DNA of 12,940 bases from Acholeplasmatales bacterium DTU056 (GTDB lineage Bacteria; Bacillota_I; Bacilli_A; ML615J-28; CAG-698). Positions 1 to 7,464 of this stretch are shown piece after piece. The translations under genes and the position numbers were made by a program. The notes under the pieces were generated by a model. It was not told where the DNA came from. It searched no databases and worked only from the letters and a program-made list of their open reading frames with translations. Each line of letters opens with the position of its first letter. Position 1 is the first letter of the stretch. Location: assembly GCA_001512985.1 (NCBI GenBank), contig LFRX01000008.1, positions 2,667-15,606 of the forward strand, read 5' to 3'.

Positions 1-7
1 TGTATAA

Positions 8-436
8 ATGAGTAATTTAATTAAACGTCGTAAAAACTTCTTCAGTTTGTTTGACGATGATTTCTTTGATGAATTCTTTAATTTAGATGCCTTCAGATTT
101 GATCGTCCTTTTGGCTTCTTACGCACTAATATAATTGAAGAAAACGACAAATATGTTCTTGAAGTAGAAGCCCCTGGTTTAGAAAAAGGTGATTTTAAAA
201 TTACTTACGAAGATGGTTATCTAACTATTGAAGTTGAGAAAAAATCTAACAATGAACATAAAGATGTTAACTATCTTCGTCGTGAAAGATTTTATGGAGC
301 TTGCAAACGTCGCTTTTATTTAGACAATGTTGATTCGGAAGGCATCTCTGCTAGCTACAAAGATGGAATCTTAAGAATTAATGTTCCAAAAGTGGAAGAA
401 GAAGTAACAAAAGTTAAAACGATAACAGTTGAATAA
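8..436 (+). CDS. hsp20: Hsp20 family small heat shock protein
   Basis: ATP-independent holdase chaperone of the alpha-crystallin family, cytoplasmic, which keeps unfolding proteins soluble for refolding by systems such as GroEL. The 142 residues have a short aromatic N-terminal arm (FFSLFDDDFFDEFF, residues 11-24), an alpha-crystallin domain at about 39-130, the family motif VEAPGLEKGD (53-62), the closing signature ASYKDGILRINVP (115-127), and a C-terminal I-x-V tail (139-141) of the kind that docks neighbouring subunits. Length is normal for bacterial Hsp20. An in-frame TAA sits directly before the ATG, so the start is fixed, but the ribosome site and promoter lie outside the window. The groESL genes follow on the same strand. 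The family call is secure; the specific paralogue name is not determined. Confidence 0.96.
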   Translation: MSNLIKRRKNFFSLFDDDFFDEFFNLDAFRFDRPFGFLRTNIIEENDKYVLEVEAPGLEKGDFKITYEDGYLTIEVEKKSNNEHKDVNYLRRERFYGACKRRFYLDNVDSEGISASYKDGILRINVPKVEEEVTKVKTITVE

Positions 437-463
437 TTCAAGATTTTTCTTGAATTATTCAGC
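428..463 (+). terminator. Long hairpin between hsp20 and groES, possible terminator or attenuator
   Basis: A perfect 13-bp inverted repeat (431-443 with 448-460, TTTT loop) that can extend by T-A, T-G and G-C pairs to 428/463. The left arm contains the hsp20 stop codon. Only CTTTTAT follows, several bases after the stem, so the U-tract is weak and termination may be partial. The right arm also overlaps the putative groES -35 element, so an operator role is possible. Confidence 0.55.
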
Positions 464-478
464 TGACTTTTATACACT
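450..478 (+). promoter_or_regulatory. Putative sigmaA promoter of groES-groEL
   Basis: TTGAAT (450-455), 17 bases, TACACT (473-478); both hexamers match 4 of 6 consensus positions. It lies between the hsp20 hairpin and the groES ribosome site. No CIRCE (TTAGCACTC-N9-GAGTGCTAA) and no CtsR heptad repeat is visible from 437 to 522. Confidence 0.45.
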
Positions 479-509
479 ATTAGTAGAAAAAAATAAAATA
501 ATAAAAGTT

Positions 510-516
510 GAGGAGG
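510..516 (+). promoter_or_regulatory. Shine-Dalgarno that fixes the groES start
   Basis: GAGGAGG six bases before the ATG at 523. It rules out the in-frame TTG at 508 and the ATG at 517, because both would overlap or abut the ribosome site. Confidence 0.85.
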
Positions 517-522
517 ATGGAC

Positions 523-819
523 ATGATTAAACCGTTATTTGACAATGTTGTTCTAGAGTTAGAAAAAAAAGAACAAAAAACCGCTAGCGGTATTATTGTC
601 TCTAGCAAGGAAGAAAAAACTGGTAATATTGGATATGTAAAAGCTATTGGTACAGGAAAAATGGTTGATGGTAAATTAGTTCCAATGACAGTTAAAGTTG
701 GAGACAAAGTAATTTTCCGTCAATATGCTGGAACAGAAATTGAAGTAGACAATCAAAAATACACAATCATCCAAGAAGAAGATATTTTAGCAATTTTACA
801 GGAGGGAAACAATGAGTAA
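523..819 (+). CDS. groES: Co-chaperonin GroES (Hsp10)
   Basis: Forms the heptameric lid that closes the GroEL chamber during ATP-driven protein folding in the cytoplasm. The 98 residues match the usual length of about 95. The N-terminal beta strand (IKPLFDNVVLE) is followed by a mobile loop with the GroEL-contacting hydrophobic triplet (TASGIIVSS, near residues 21-29), then the roof and core strands (VGDKVIFRQYAGTEIEVDNQKY) and the closing EEDILAIL. The start is set at ATG 523 by a ribosome site at 510-516; an open frame from TTG 508 adds five residues encoded by that site itself. The stop overlaps the groEL start by eight bases, a classic translationally coupled groESL pair. Confidence 0.97.
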   Translation: MIKPLFDNVVLELEKKEQKTASGIIVSSKEEKTGNIGYVKAIGTGKMVDGKLVPMTVKVGDKVIFRQYAGTEIEVDNQKYTIIQEEDILAILQEGNNE

Positions 820-2419
820 AGATATTCGCTTTTCAAAAGAAGCTCGTGACTTGATGTTAAAAGGTGTTAATACCATAGCGGACGTTGTCAAAGTGACGTT
901 GGGTCCAAAAGGTCGCAATGTTGTTTTAGACAAAGGTTATGGTTCACCACTAATTACTAATGATGGTGTAACAATCGCAAAAGAAATTAAACTACCAAAT
1001 AAATTTGAAAATATGGGGGCACAACTTGTTTACGAAGTTGCTAACAAAACTAATGATTCTGCTGGTGACGGAACAACTACAGCTACTGTTTTAGCTCAAG
1101 CAATGATTAATGCTGGTATTGAAGCTGTAGAAAAAGGTGTTAATCCGGTATTCTTACGTGAAGGTATTGAATTAGCCGGTAAGAAGGTTGCAGAAAAGTT
1201 ATTAGAAAAAACAACTGTAATTAATACTAATGAAGCTGTTGAAAACGTCGCAACTATTTCCTCTGGTAGTCCTGAAATTGGTAAGATTATTGCGGAAGCG
1301 ATTGAAAAAGTTGGACGCGAAGGTGTTATCAGCGTAGATGAATCTAGTGGTTTTGAAACTCATCTTGAAGTTGTTGAAGGTATGCAATATGACCGTGGTT
1401 ACACTTCACCATATATGGTAACAAACCGTGAAAAAATGACTGCGGAATTAGAAGATGCGTATATTTTAGTAACTGACCATAAAATCAACACTGTACAAGA
1501 AATTTTACCATTATTAGAACAAGTTGTGGAAAGATCTAGACCATTATTAATCATTAGTGACGACATGGAAAATGAAGTTACCAGCACATTAATCGTTAAC
1601 AAATTACGTGGTACATTTAATGTCGTGGCTACAAAAGCTCCAGGATTTGGTGACAATCAACGTGAAATTTTAGCTGATATTGCCGTTATTAGTGGTGGTA
1701 AATTTATTCAAAAAGATCTTAATATGAAATTAAAAGACGTTAACATCGATGATTTAGGTCGTGCGAAAAAAATCGTTGTAACTAAAGACAATACAACAAT
1801 TATCGGTGGTGCAAGCGATAAACAAGCTTTAGAAGCCCGTGTATTAGAAATTAGAGAACAAATTCGTAATACTAAGAGCGAATATGATCGTAAAAAACTT
1901 AATGAACGTCTTGGTAAATTAACATCAGGCGTAGCTATCATTAAAGTTGGGGCTTTAACTGAAACTGAAATGAAAGAGAAAAAACTACGCATTGAAGACG
2001 CATTAAATGCTACTAAAGCTGCTCTAGAAGAAGGTATTGTTATTGGTGGTGGAGCAGCCCTAGTAGAAATTTATAATGAATTAAAACCAACTTTAAAATC
2101 AGACATTGTTGATGTACAAAAAGGTATTAATATTGTTTTAGAATCATTACTTGCTCCATTGTATCAAATTGCCGAAAATGCTGGATATGATGGTAGTGAA
2201 ATTGTTGAACAACAAAAAGCAGCTACGAAAAATGTTGGATTTGATGCCCGTGAAGGTAAATGGGTTAATATGTTTGAAAAAGGAATCGTTGATCCAACAA
2301 AAGTTACTCGTAGTGCCGTCCTAAATGCAACTTCTATTTCAAGTTTATTTGTTACAACTGAAGCTGCGGTGACTGATCTAAAAGAAGAAAAAAGCCACCC
2401 TTCAGATGATTTATACTAA
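812..2419 (+). CDS. groEL: Chaperonin GroEL (Hsp60)
   Basis: ATP-dependent folding chamber of two stacked heptamer rings, working with GroES. At 535 residues it is slightly shorter than the usual 540-548. The N-terminal strand, the VTLGPKGRNVVLD nucleotide-binding segment (28-40), the DGVTIAKEI segment (51-59) and the ATP-binding AGDGTTTATVLAQ (84-96) are all present. The apical domain follows, then the hinge and C-terminal equatorial helix with EDALNATKAALEEGIVIGGG, which carries the ATPase aspartate. A ribosome site (AGGAGGG, 800-806) precedes the ATG. Oddity: the tail ends in a charged EEKSHPSDDLY and lacks the Gly-Gly-Met repeats seen in E. coli and B. subtilis. A strong terminator follows directly, so groESL ends here. 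Confidence 0.98.
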   Translation: MSKDIRFSKEARDLMLKGVNTIADVVKVTLGPKGRNVVLDKGYGSPLITNDGVTIAKEIKLPNKFENMGAQLVYEVANKTNDSAGDGTTTATVLAQAMINAGIEAVEKGVNPVFLREGIELAGKKVAEKLLEKTTVINTNEAVENVATISSGSPEIGKIIAEAIEKVGREGVISVDESSGFETHLEVVEGMQYDRGYTSPYMVTNREKMTAELEDAYILVTDHKINTVQEILPLLEQVVERSRPLLIISDDMENEVTSTLIVNKLRGTFNVVATKAPGFGDNQREILADIAVISGGKFIQKDLNMKLKDVNIDDLGRAKKIVVTKDNTTIIGGASDKQALEARVLEIREQIRNTKSEYDRKKLNERLGKLTSGVAIIKVGALTETEMKEKKLRIEDALNATKAALEEGIVIGGGAALVEIYNELKPTLKSDIVDVQKGINIVLESLLAPLYQIAENAGYDGSEIVEQQKAATKNVGFDAREGKWVNMFEKGIVDPTKVTRSAVLNATSISSLFVTTEAAVTDLKEEKSHPSDDLY

Positions 2420-2427
2420 TAAATAAC

Positions 2428-2456
2428 AAGACCACTTTATTGTGGTCTTTTTTTTT
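2428..2456 (+). terminator. Rho-independent terminator of groESL
   Basis: 8-bp stem (AAGACCAC, 2428-2435, with 2442-2449), 6-base loop, and an uninterrupted run of T to 2456. It begins eight bases after the groEL stop. Confidence 0.95.
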
Positions 2457-2480
2457 ATATGGTAATATTTAGTTATTAAA

Positions 2481-2509
2481 TTGACACTATTCTTTTAGTA
2501 TAATATAAT
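2481..2509 (+). promoter_or_regulatory. Consensus sigmaA promoter of the LTD-MBL surface protein
   Basis: TTGACA (2481-2486), exactly 17 bases, TATAAT (2504-2509). Both hexamers are perfect. The start codon is 30 bases downstream, so the 5' leader is short. Confidence 0.92.
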
Positions 2510-2538
2510 GTAGTAGAAAACTAGTAAGGTAAGTAGAT

Positions 2539-5500
2539 ATGCGAAATACTAAAAAGTTGTTATTAATTCCAATTCTAATTGTTTTTTTAAGCATTATTAT
2601 AATTGCTTTTTTATTAAAGGAAAATGGTATTTTAGATGATCCTGATGATAATTATGATGATGATAATAAACAAGAGTATGTCGTAACATACGATTTTTAT
2701 TATCATAATACTAAATTAGACCAAAAAATATTAATGGTAGAAATTGATTATGAAAAGGCATCAAATGGAACAGCAAATAAAATTACTGTTGTAAATAACA
2801 AAAATTATCGAGTGGTTTTTATTTTAGAAAATGATAAAGTCGTTTCTAGAAATAATGCTTATACATTTACAATGGAAAATAATCATCATTTTGATATATA
2901 TATTACTGATATTGATAAAGTAAATATTGTTTTACTAGCAGATGACGATACTTTTCAAGGATTACTTTATTTTGAGATAAATACTCCTTTTACTTTAGAA
3001 AAAAGTTTACCGTTATTAGATTTTATAGATATTCTAGAAAATATGGATTTTTTAGAATGGGATCAAGAACTTCCGGATATTTTAACCAATGATTTATTTT
3101 TAAAAGCTCACTTTACATATCTTGATGAGTTTATAGATGTTAAAATAGTACTTGATAAAAAATATCAACTTATTAATAATGAAGCTATTTTTAAAGCAAG
3201 TATTGAGACTAGTGAAAAATTAACAATATTACGACAAGGGTTTATCGTTTTAGAGAGTGAGTATTTTGTTGATGAACTGACAATTGAGAATATTTTTGCG
3301 GATATAATAGAAGTTGCTCAGAATAATCAAATGACAATAAATATTTCCCAGGAAAAGTTAGATAAAATTAATATTAGAGCATATGTTACAGTCCAAACTA
3401 TTTCCGGACGTACTATCACAATTTATAGTGATGATATTTATATTCCATTTGTATATACCGACGATTTAATCTTTTCTGGATATTTAGAATATAATAAAAA
3501 TAAAGCGATTGCTATTTTTAATGGAACTGGTCGAGAGATAAATTTAAATAAATATGCGATTAAAATTTATTACAATGGCAATACTACTCCAACGACAACT
3601 ATTGCTTTAAAAGGAACTTTACCTCATAACACAACTTATGTAATAGTACCTAATTCATTAAGTTATGATAATATTAAAAATTTAATTAACATGAATAAAA
3701 TATACGGTGAAATAAATAATAGTTTAAATCATAATGGAAATGATTGTCTAGAATTAGTTTATGAGTCAAACGTTATTGACCGAATTGGAACAATTGGTGA
3801 TGATAGATATTTTGGTGAAGATATTGCTTTAATTCGTAAATCAAATATTATAAGTGGGAATACAACTAATTGGACCAAAGATAATCCGTTCTCCTTTAAT
3901 AATGCTGAATGGGATGAAATAAATTTTAACACTAACTACGATCAATTTTTAAATCACCGTATTGCTAAGTTAGGATATGAATATAATTATAATTATTTAA
4001 TGAAAGAAGAAGTAATAAATAAATTGTTTTACTTAAAAACTCATCTTTTAAAATACCCTGTAATAAATGATTTAGATTTTTTAAGTAATGTTTTACAATA
4101 TCCAAATGTATATTTAAAATGGACATCATCTAAACCAGATTTAATAGAAAATGGTAAATATTTATTTCCAAAAGAAGATGCTATTGTAGAAGTAGGGTTG
4201 CAAATATATATTAATGGAGAACCGCAAAACTACTTTGATACTTTTGAAATTACTGTTGGTAAATCAAAGATAACCCCAATTTTTGATGTTAACTTTTCTA
4301 ATGGACTACCGAATAATTGGGAAACGACTTCGAATGAATACAATACATTTTATCCGGGTGATACTTTAACAAGTGAAATTTTCACAATTTCTAGTCCTTC
4401 ACGATTAATTATTAATAGTAATTCGTCAAATGGAAAATGTAATATTATTTTATATATTGACAATGAAATCCTTGATTCCATACCTATTAATTTACAAAAA
4501 GAATATCATAACTATCTTTTAACAATCGATAATTTAGAAGTTAATAAAATTGTTTTTGAATTTATCGACGGTCCAATAACTCTAAACTTTATTCGATTAG
4601 CATCTGATCCTAATAGTTTAGAAGTTGATTATGAGCCACCAATAATTTTTGCTAATATTCCAACTCGTATTCCAGTTGGTACGACTATTGATTTAGAGTC
4701 TTGTTATGCAATTGATAATGTAGATGGTAAAATGAGTTGTTCAATTATCGAAAATAACTTAGATATTTCAAAGGCTGGAACATATAATATTATATTTTAT
4801 GCTAGTGATAGTTCTAATAATGAAGCAACTTTAGAATTAATAATCACTGTTTTCCAACCTGATACATACAAACGATTAGAATATAATCCAACTGAAGTTT
4901 TAGTAAAATTTATTGATTTAGGCAAATATTATACGAATGATGGTGAAAAAGGAGAATCTATCTTTATTAAAATCGGTGAAATAGATATTTTAGTTGATGC
5001 TGGAATGCCAAATCGAAATACACATAAAGCATTAGATGATATTTTAGCTAATTATCTAACTGGAAAACTTGATTATATTATTGCTACACATCCTGACCAA
5101 GACCATATTGGTGGTTTTGCATATGTGTTAGAAAATTATGAAGTCGATATGGCTATTATCTATTCTACAACACACCATCAAAAAAGCACCTTAGAACTTC
5201 GTTTTTTAGAAGCATTATCTAATGAGCCAGGTTTAGATGTATGTGAAATTAAAGATAATATTGAAGGTAATTTACAAAAAAATTATTGTCTTGAAAAATA
5301 TAATTTAGCTCCTAGTATCACAATTACCTTTATTGATACAACATTTTATAATTCGGATAAAACTAATGAATCAAGTATCGTGTTTGTGTTAGAAGCATTT
5401 GGAACAAAGATATTGTTAAATGGGGATGCGGAAGAGAAACAAGAGTTAGTATATGCACCAAAGGTTGGAAATGTTAATATTTTAAAACTAGGACATCATG

Positions 5501-5886
5501 GTACTCGTAATGCTACTAGTGAATTTTTACTTTCGTATTTGAATCCGGAAATTGTAATTGTATCTCATGGAGTAATGTTAGGTAATGGTCATGGTCACCC
5601 GACTTTTGAAACTATTAATCGGATTTATCAATTTAATTCTAATATTAAAATCTATACTCCTGCTGGATGTGGCAGCAAGGAAGATAATTGTAGAATAATT
5701 GGACCAAGTTATAAATGTGAAGCTAATAATTTAAGTTATCAACGTAATGGAACGATAACTGTTACCATAACACAAAGTAATTATATTATTACTTCCGAAA
5801 ACTATGGTCAAAGCCCAATCGAATTTTCGAGTCTAACTTTTTGGCAAAACCATCCAGAAAGAAAGTATTCACATATAAGTAAATAA
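2539..5886 (+). CDS. Membrane-anchored lamin-tail/Ig-like protein with ComEC-type metallo-beta-lactamase domain
   Basis: An 1115-residue surface protein. Domains in order: basic start and one hydrophobic helix (7-26) with no lipobox cysteine, so an uncleaved anchor is likely; an acidic linker (33-43); beta-rich segments, one (about 65-122) resembling a divergent InlB B-repeat; a lamin-tail domain (about 313-474); a degenerate bacterial Ig domain (about 488-575, core LKWTSSKP); a further beta-sandwich (578-690); a DUF5011-like Ig domain with two cysteines, C722 and C734 (697-772); and an MBL-fold domain (about 787-1045). The MBL domain keeps H851-x-D853-x-D855-H856, D963 in NGDAEE, HHG at 986-988 and HP at 1020-1021, the arrangement of the ComEC/Rec2 C-terminal domain. 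No ComEC channel helices are present. Inferred job: extracellular phosphodiesterase or nuclease acting on DNA at the surface. The substrate is not proven. It is transcribed alone. Confidence 0.85.
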   Translation: MRNTKKLLLIPILIVFLSIIIIAFLLKENGILDDPDDNYDDDNKQEYVVTYDFYYHNTKLDQKILMVEIDYEKASNGTANKITVVNNKNYRVVFILENDKVVSRNNAYTFTMENNHHFDIYITDIDKVNIVLLADDDTFQGLLYFEINTPFTLEKSLPLLDFIDILENMDFLEWDQELPDILTNDLFLKAHFTYLDEFIDVKIVLDKKYQLINNEAIFKASIETSEKLTILRQGFIVLESEYFVDELTIENIFADIIEVAQNNQMTINISQEKLDKINIRAYVTVQTISGRTITIYSDDIYIPFVYTDDLIFSGYLEYNKNKAIAIFNGTGREINLNKYAIKIYYNGNTTPTTTIALKGTLPHNTTYVIVPNSLSYDNIKNLINMNKIYGEINNSLNHNGNDCLELVYESNVIDRIGTIGDDRYFGEDIALIRKSNIISGNTTNWTKDNPFSFNNAEWDEINFNTNYDQFLNHRIAKLGYEYNYNYLMKEEVINKLFYLKTHLLKYPVINDLDFLSNVLQYPNVYLKWTSSKPDLIENGKYLFPKEDAIVEVGLQIYINGEPQNYFDTFEITVGKSKITPIFDVNFSNGLPNNWETTSNEYNTFYPGDTLTSEIFTISSPSRLIINSNSSNGKCNIILYIDNEILDSIPINLQKEYHNYLLTIDNLEVNKIVFEFIDGPITLNFIRLASDPNSLEVDYEPPIIFANIPTRIPVGTTIDLESCYAIDNVDGKMSCSIIENNLDISKAGTYNIIFYASDSSNNEATLELIITVFQPDTYKRLEYNPTEVLVKFIDLGKYYTNDGEKGESIFIKIGEIDILVDAGMPNRNTHKALDDILANYLTGKLDYIIATHPDQDHIGGFAYVLENYEVDMAIIYSTTHHQKSTLELRFLEALSNEPGLDVCEIKDNIEGNLQKNYCLEKYNLAPSITITFIDTTFYNSDKTNESSIVFVLEAFGTKILLNGDAEEKQELVYAPKVGNVNILKLGHHGTRNATSEFLLSYLNPEIVIVSHGVMLGNGHGHPTFETINRIYQFNSNIKIYTPAGCGSKEDNCRIIGPSYKCEANNLSYQRNGTITVTITQSNYIITSENYGQSPIEFSSLTFWQNHPERKYSHISK

Positions 5887-5888
5887 AA

Positions 5889-5928
5889 AAGTAACTCTTG
5901 ATTAATAATCAAGAGTTACTTTGTTTTT
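5889..5928 (+). terminator. Terminator of the LTD-MBL gene
   Basis: Perfect 15-bp stem (5889-5903 with 5907-5921), AAT loop, then TGTTTTT. It starts two bases after the stop. The queG promoter begins at 5930, so the two units are tightly packed. Confidence 0.93.
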
Positions 5929-5929
5929 A

Positions 5930-5958
5930 TTGAAAAAACACCTAAAAAATTATATAAT
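5930..5958 (+). promoter_or_regulatory. sigmaA promoter of the queG-trmL operon
   Basis: TTGAAA (5930-5935), 17 bases, TATAAT (5953-5958), just downstream of the preceding terminator. Its position means translation cannot begin at the in-frame TTG at 5921. Confidence 0.88.
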
Positions 5959-5983
5959 ATATTGTAAAAATCGAGGGATTATC

Positions 5984-6904
5984 ATGAAAGGACTATCTTT
6001 TTTAAATCAACAAAATGAATACTATGATGTTGGAATAGTCAATATTGAAAGTTATTGTGAATTTCATAATATTTTGCCACAATATGAATGGGTTAAAAGT
6101 ATTTTTGTTTTTAGTTTTGGATACCAACAACCTCGGATAAAAACATCTCAATATATTAGTGCTAAATTTGCTTATGGGGATGATTATCATCAAGTTTTAA
6201 CGCGATTCTTAGAAGATTTACTTTCAAGAGAGGAAATTTTTAAAAGATCTCGTTATGAAATAAAAGTAGATGTTAATCCATTCAACGAAAAAACGCTTGC
6301 TTATTTAGCAGGTTTAGGTGTTTTTGGAAAAAACAATTTAATTATAAGCCCTCGTTTTGGTACTTATCATTATTTAGCCACCATTCTTACTGACCTAAAG
6401 TTTTCCGAATATAGTAAACCATTAGAGATTGATTTATGCGGGCAATGTGATTTTTGCATTAAAGCATGTCCGACTAAGGCTTTAAATCAAGTTTTTGTAA
6501 GAGAAAAGTGCTTATCATATTTAACACAATATCCGTCAATAAATTATGAACTATATAATAAAATAAGAAATGTTTTTGTTGGATGCGATATTTGTCAAGA
6601 AATATGTCCTTATAATAAAAAAGAATACTCTATTTTACCGGAACTTTACTTTAATGATTTATCTTTAGTTAATTTAGAAAATTTAGAAAAAAATGACATA
6701 AAAAATTTTAAAAAATACTATGCTAAAAAAACCTTTAAATGGATTGGTTTAGTTAAAATGATTCGGAATATTTTAGTTTTAGAAACAAATAATAAAAATA
6801 TCTCAATAGAAAAATTAAATTATTATCAAAATAAATTTAAAAATATTGATTGGTTTGTCAAACATATTGAATATTTGAAGGAGAAGATGGAAAAATGCCA
6901 ATAA
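5984..6904 (+). CDS. queG: Epoxyqueuosine reductase QueG, short form
   Basis: Cobalamin-dependent iron-sulfur enzyme that reduces epoxyqueuosine to queuosine at position 34 of tRNAs with GUN anticodons, the last step of queuosine synthesis. The 306 residues contain the core DVNPFNEKTLAYLAGLGVFGKN (96-117), with candidate catalytic D96, a first 4Fe-4S motif C152-x2-C155-x2-C158-x3-C162-P, and the second cluster residues C176, C201, C204 and C208 (GCDICQEICP). The family is usually about 380 residues. Here the N-terminus is compressed and the C-terminal HEAT-repeat extension known in B. subtilis is absent. The start is ATG 5984, six bases after GAGGG (5973-5977); the longer frame from TTG 5921 begins inside the terminator and upstream of the promoter. 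It overlaps trmL by ten bases. No other queuosine gene is in the window. Confidence 0.94.
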   Translation: MKGLSFLNQQNEYYDVGIVNIESYCEFHNILPQYEWVKSIFVFSFGYQQPRIKTSQYISAKFAYGDDYHQVLTRFLEDLLSREEIFKRSRYEIKVDVNPFNEKTLAYLAGLGVFGKNNLIISPRFGTYHYLATILTDLKFSEYSKPLEIDLCGQCDFCIKACPTKALNQVFVREKCLSYLTQYPSINYELYNKIRNVFVGCDICQEICPYNKKEYSILPELYFNDLSLVNLENLEKNDIKNFKKYYAKKTFKWIGLVKMIRNILVLETNNKNISIEKLNYYQNKFKNIDWFVKHIEYLKEKMEKCQ

Positions 6905-7410
6905 ATGTAGTTTTATTTGAACCAGAAATTCCTCAAAACACCGGTAATATTATGCGCACTTGCGTTGCGACTAATACAATTTTACATTTAATTGAACCAT
7001 TAGGATTTAAATTAGATGATAAACATATCGCCCGCAGTGCTGCCAATAATATCAAAGATTTAAGATACTTTGTTTATAAAAATTTTGATGATTTTTTAAG
7101 TAAAAATGAAGGTGAGTTTTATTTTTTAACGCGTTATGGATTACGTGGTCCACATGATATTGATGCTAGTGATCCAAATAAAAACTATTACTTTATATTA
7201 GGTAAAGAATCAACGGGAATACCTAAAGAAATATTACAAAAATATTTAGATCGTTGTATTAGATTACCAATGACTGATAAAGTGCGGTCATTAAATCTTT
7301 CTAATGTAGCAGCAATTATAATTTATGAAGCACTTCGCCAACAAGATTTTGTTGGGTTGGAAAAATTTGAACCAGAAAATATGAAAGGTAAGGATTACCT
7401 TTTAAAATAA
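6895..7410 (+). CDS. trmL: tRNA (cytidine/uridine-34-2'-O)-methyltransferase TrmL
   Basis: SPOUT-class methyltransferase that uses S-adenosylmethionine to methylate the ribose of the wobble nucleotide (C34/U34), classically in tRNA-Leu. The 171 residues show the opening EPEIPQNTGNIMRTC (9-23), the SAM-knot loop ILGKESTGIP (101-110) and RSLNLSNVAAIIIYEALRQQ (131-150), all diagnostic of the YibK/CspR family. About twenty residues follow the usual family end. The ATG lies inside the queG tail; AAGGAG at 6878-6883 sits a rather long 11 bases away, so translation is probably coupled to queG. Both products act at tRNA position 34. No terminator follows, so the next gene may be co-transcribed. Confidence 0.95.
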   Translation: MPINVVLFEPEIPQNTGNIMRTCVATNTILHLIEPLGFKLDDKHIARSAANNIKDLRYFVYKNFDDFLSKNEGEFYFLTRYGLRGPHDIDASDPNKNYYFILGKESTGIPKEILQKYLDRCIRLPMTDKVRSLNLSNVAAIIIYEALRQQDFVGLEKFEPENMKGKDYLLK

Positions 7411-7464
7411 TTATAATTTTCTCCGTTTTACAAATACTATACATTGTAGAATGGAGGAAGGTTA

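Noticed and set aside
508..522. Upstream TTG start for groES adding MRRMD
   Set aside because: Those codons are the ribosome site GAGGAGG itself; ATG 523 has correct spacing and gives the normal GroES N-terminus.
1240..1256. cre-like sequence TTGAAAACGTCGCAACT in groEL
   Set aside because: It fails the W position after the CGN core and lies inside a coding region.
480..1992. Minus-strand open frames opposite groES and groEL (for example 480-707, 1202-1387, 1399-1656, 1708-1992)
   Set aside because: Shadows of conserved genes, with no ribosome sites and no recognisable products.
2539..5886. Calling the 1115-residue protein ComEC or a beta-lactamase
   Set aside because: It has one membrane helix and no ComEC channel region, and the metal motif is the HxDxDH form, not that of antibiotic-hydrolysing lactamases.
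5921..5983. Upstream TTG start for queG adding 21 residues
   Set aside because: It begins in the previous gene's terminator and lies upstream of the promoter at 5930-5958; ATG 5984 has a proper ribosome site.
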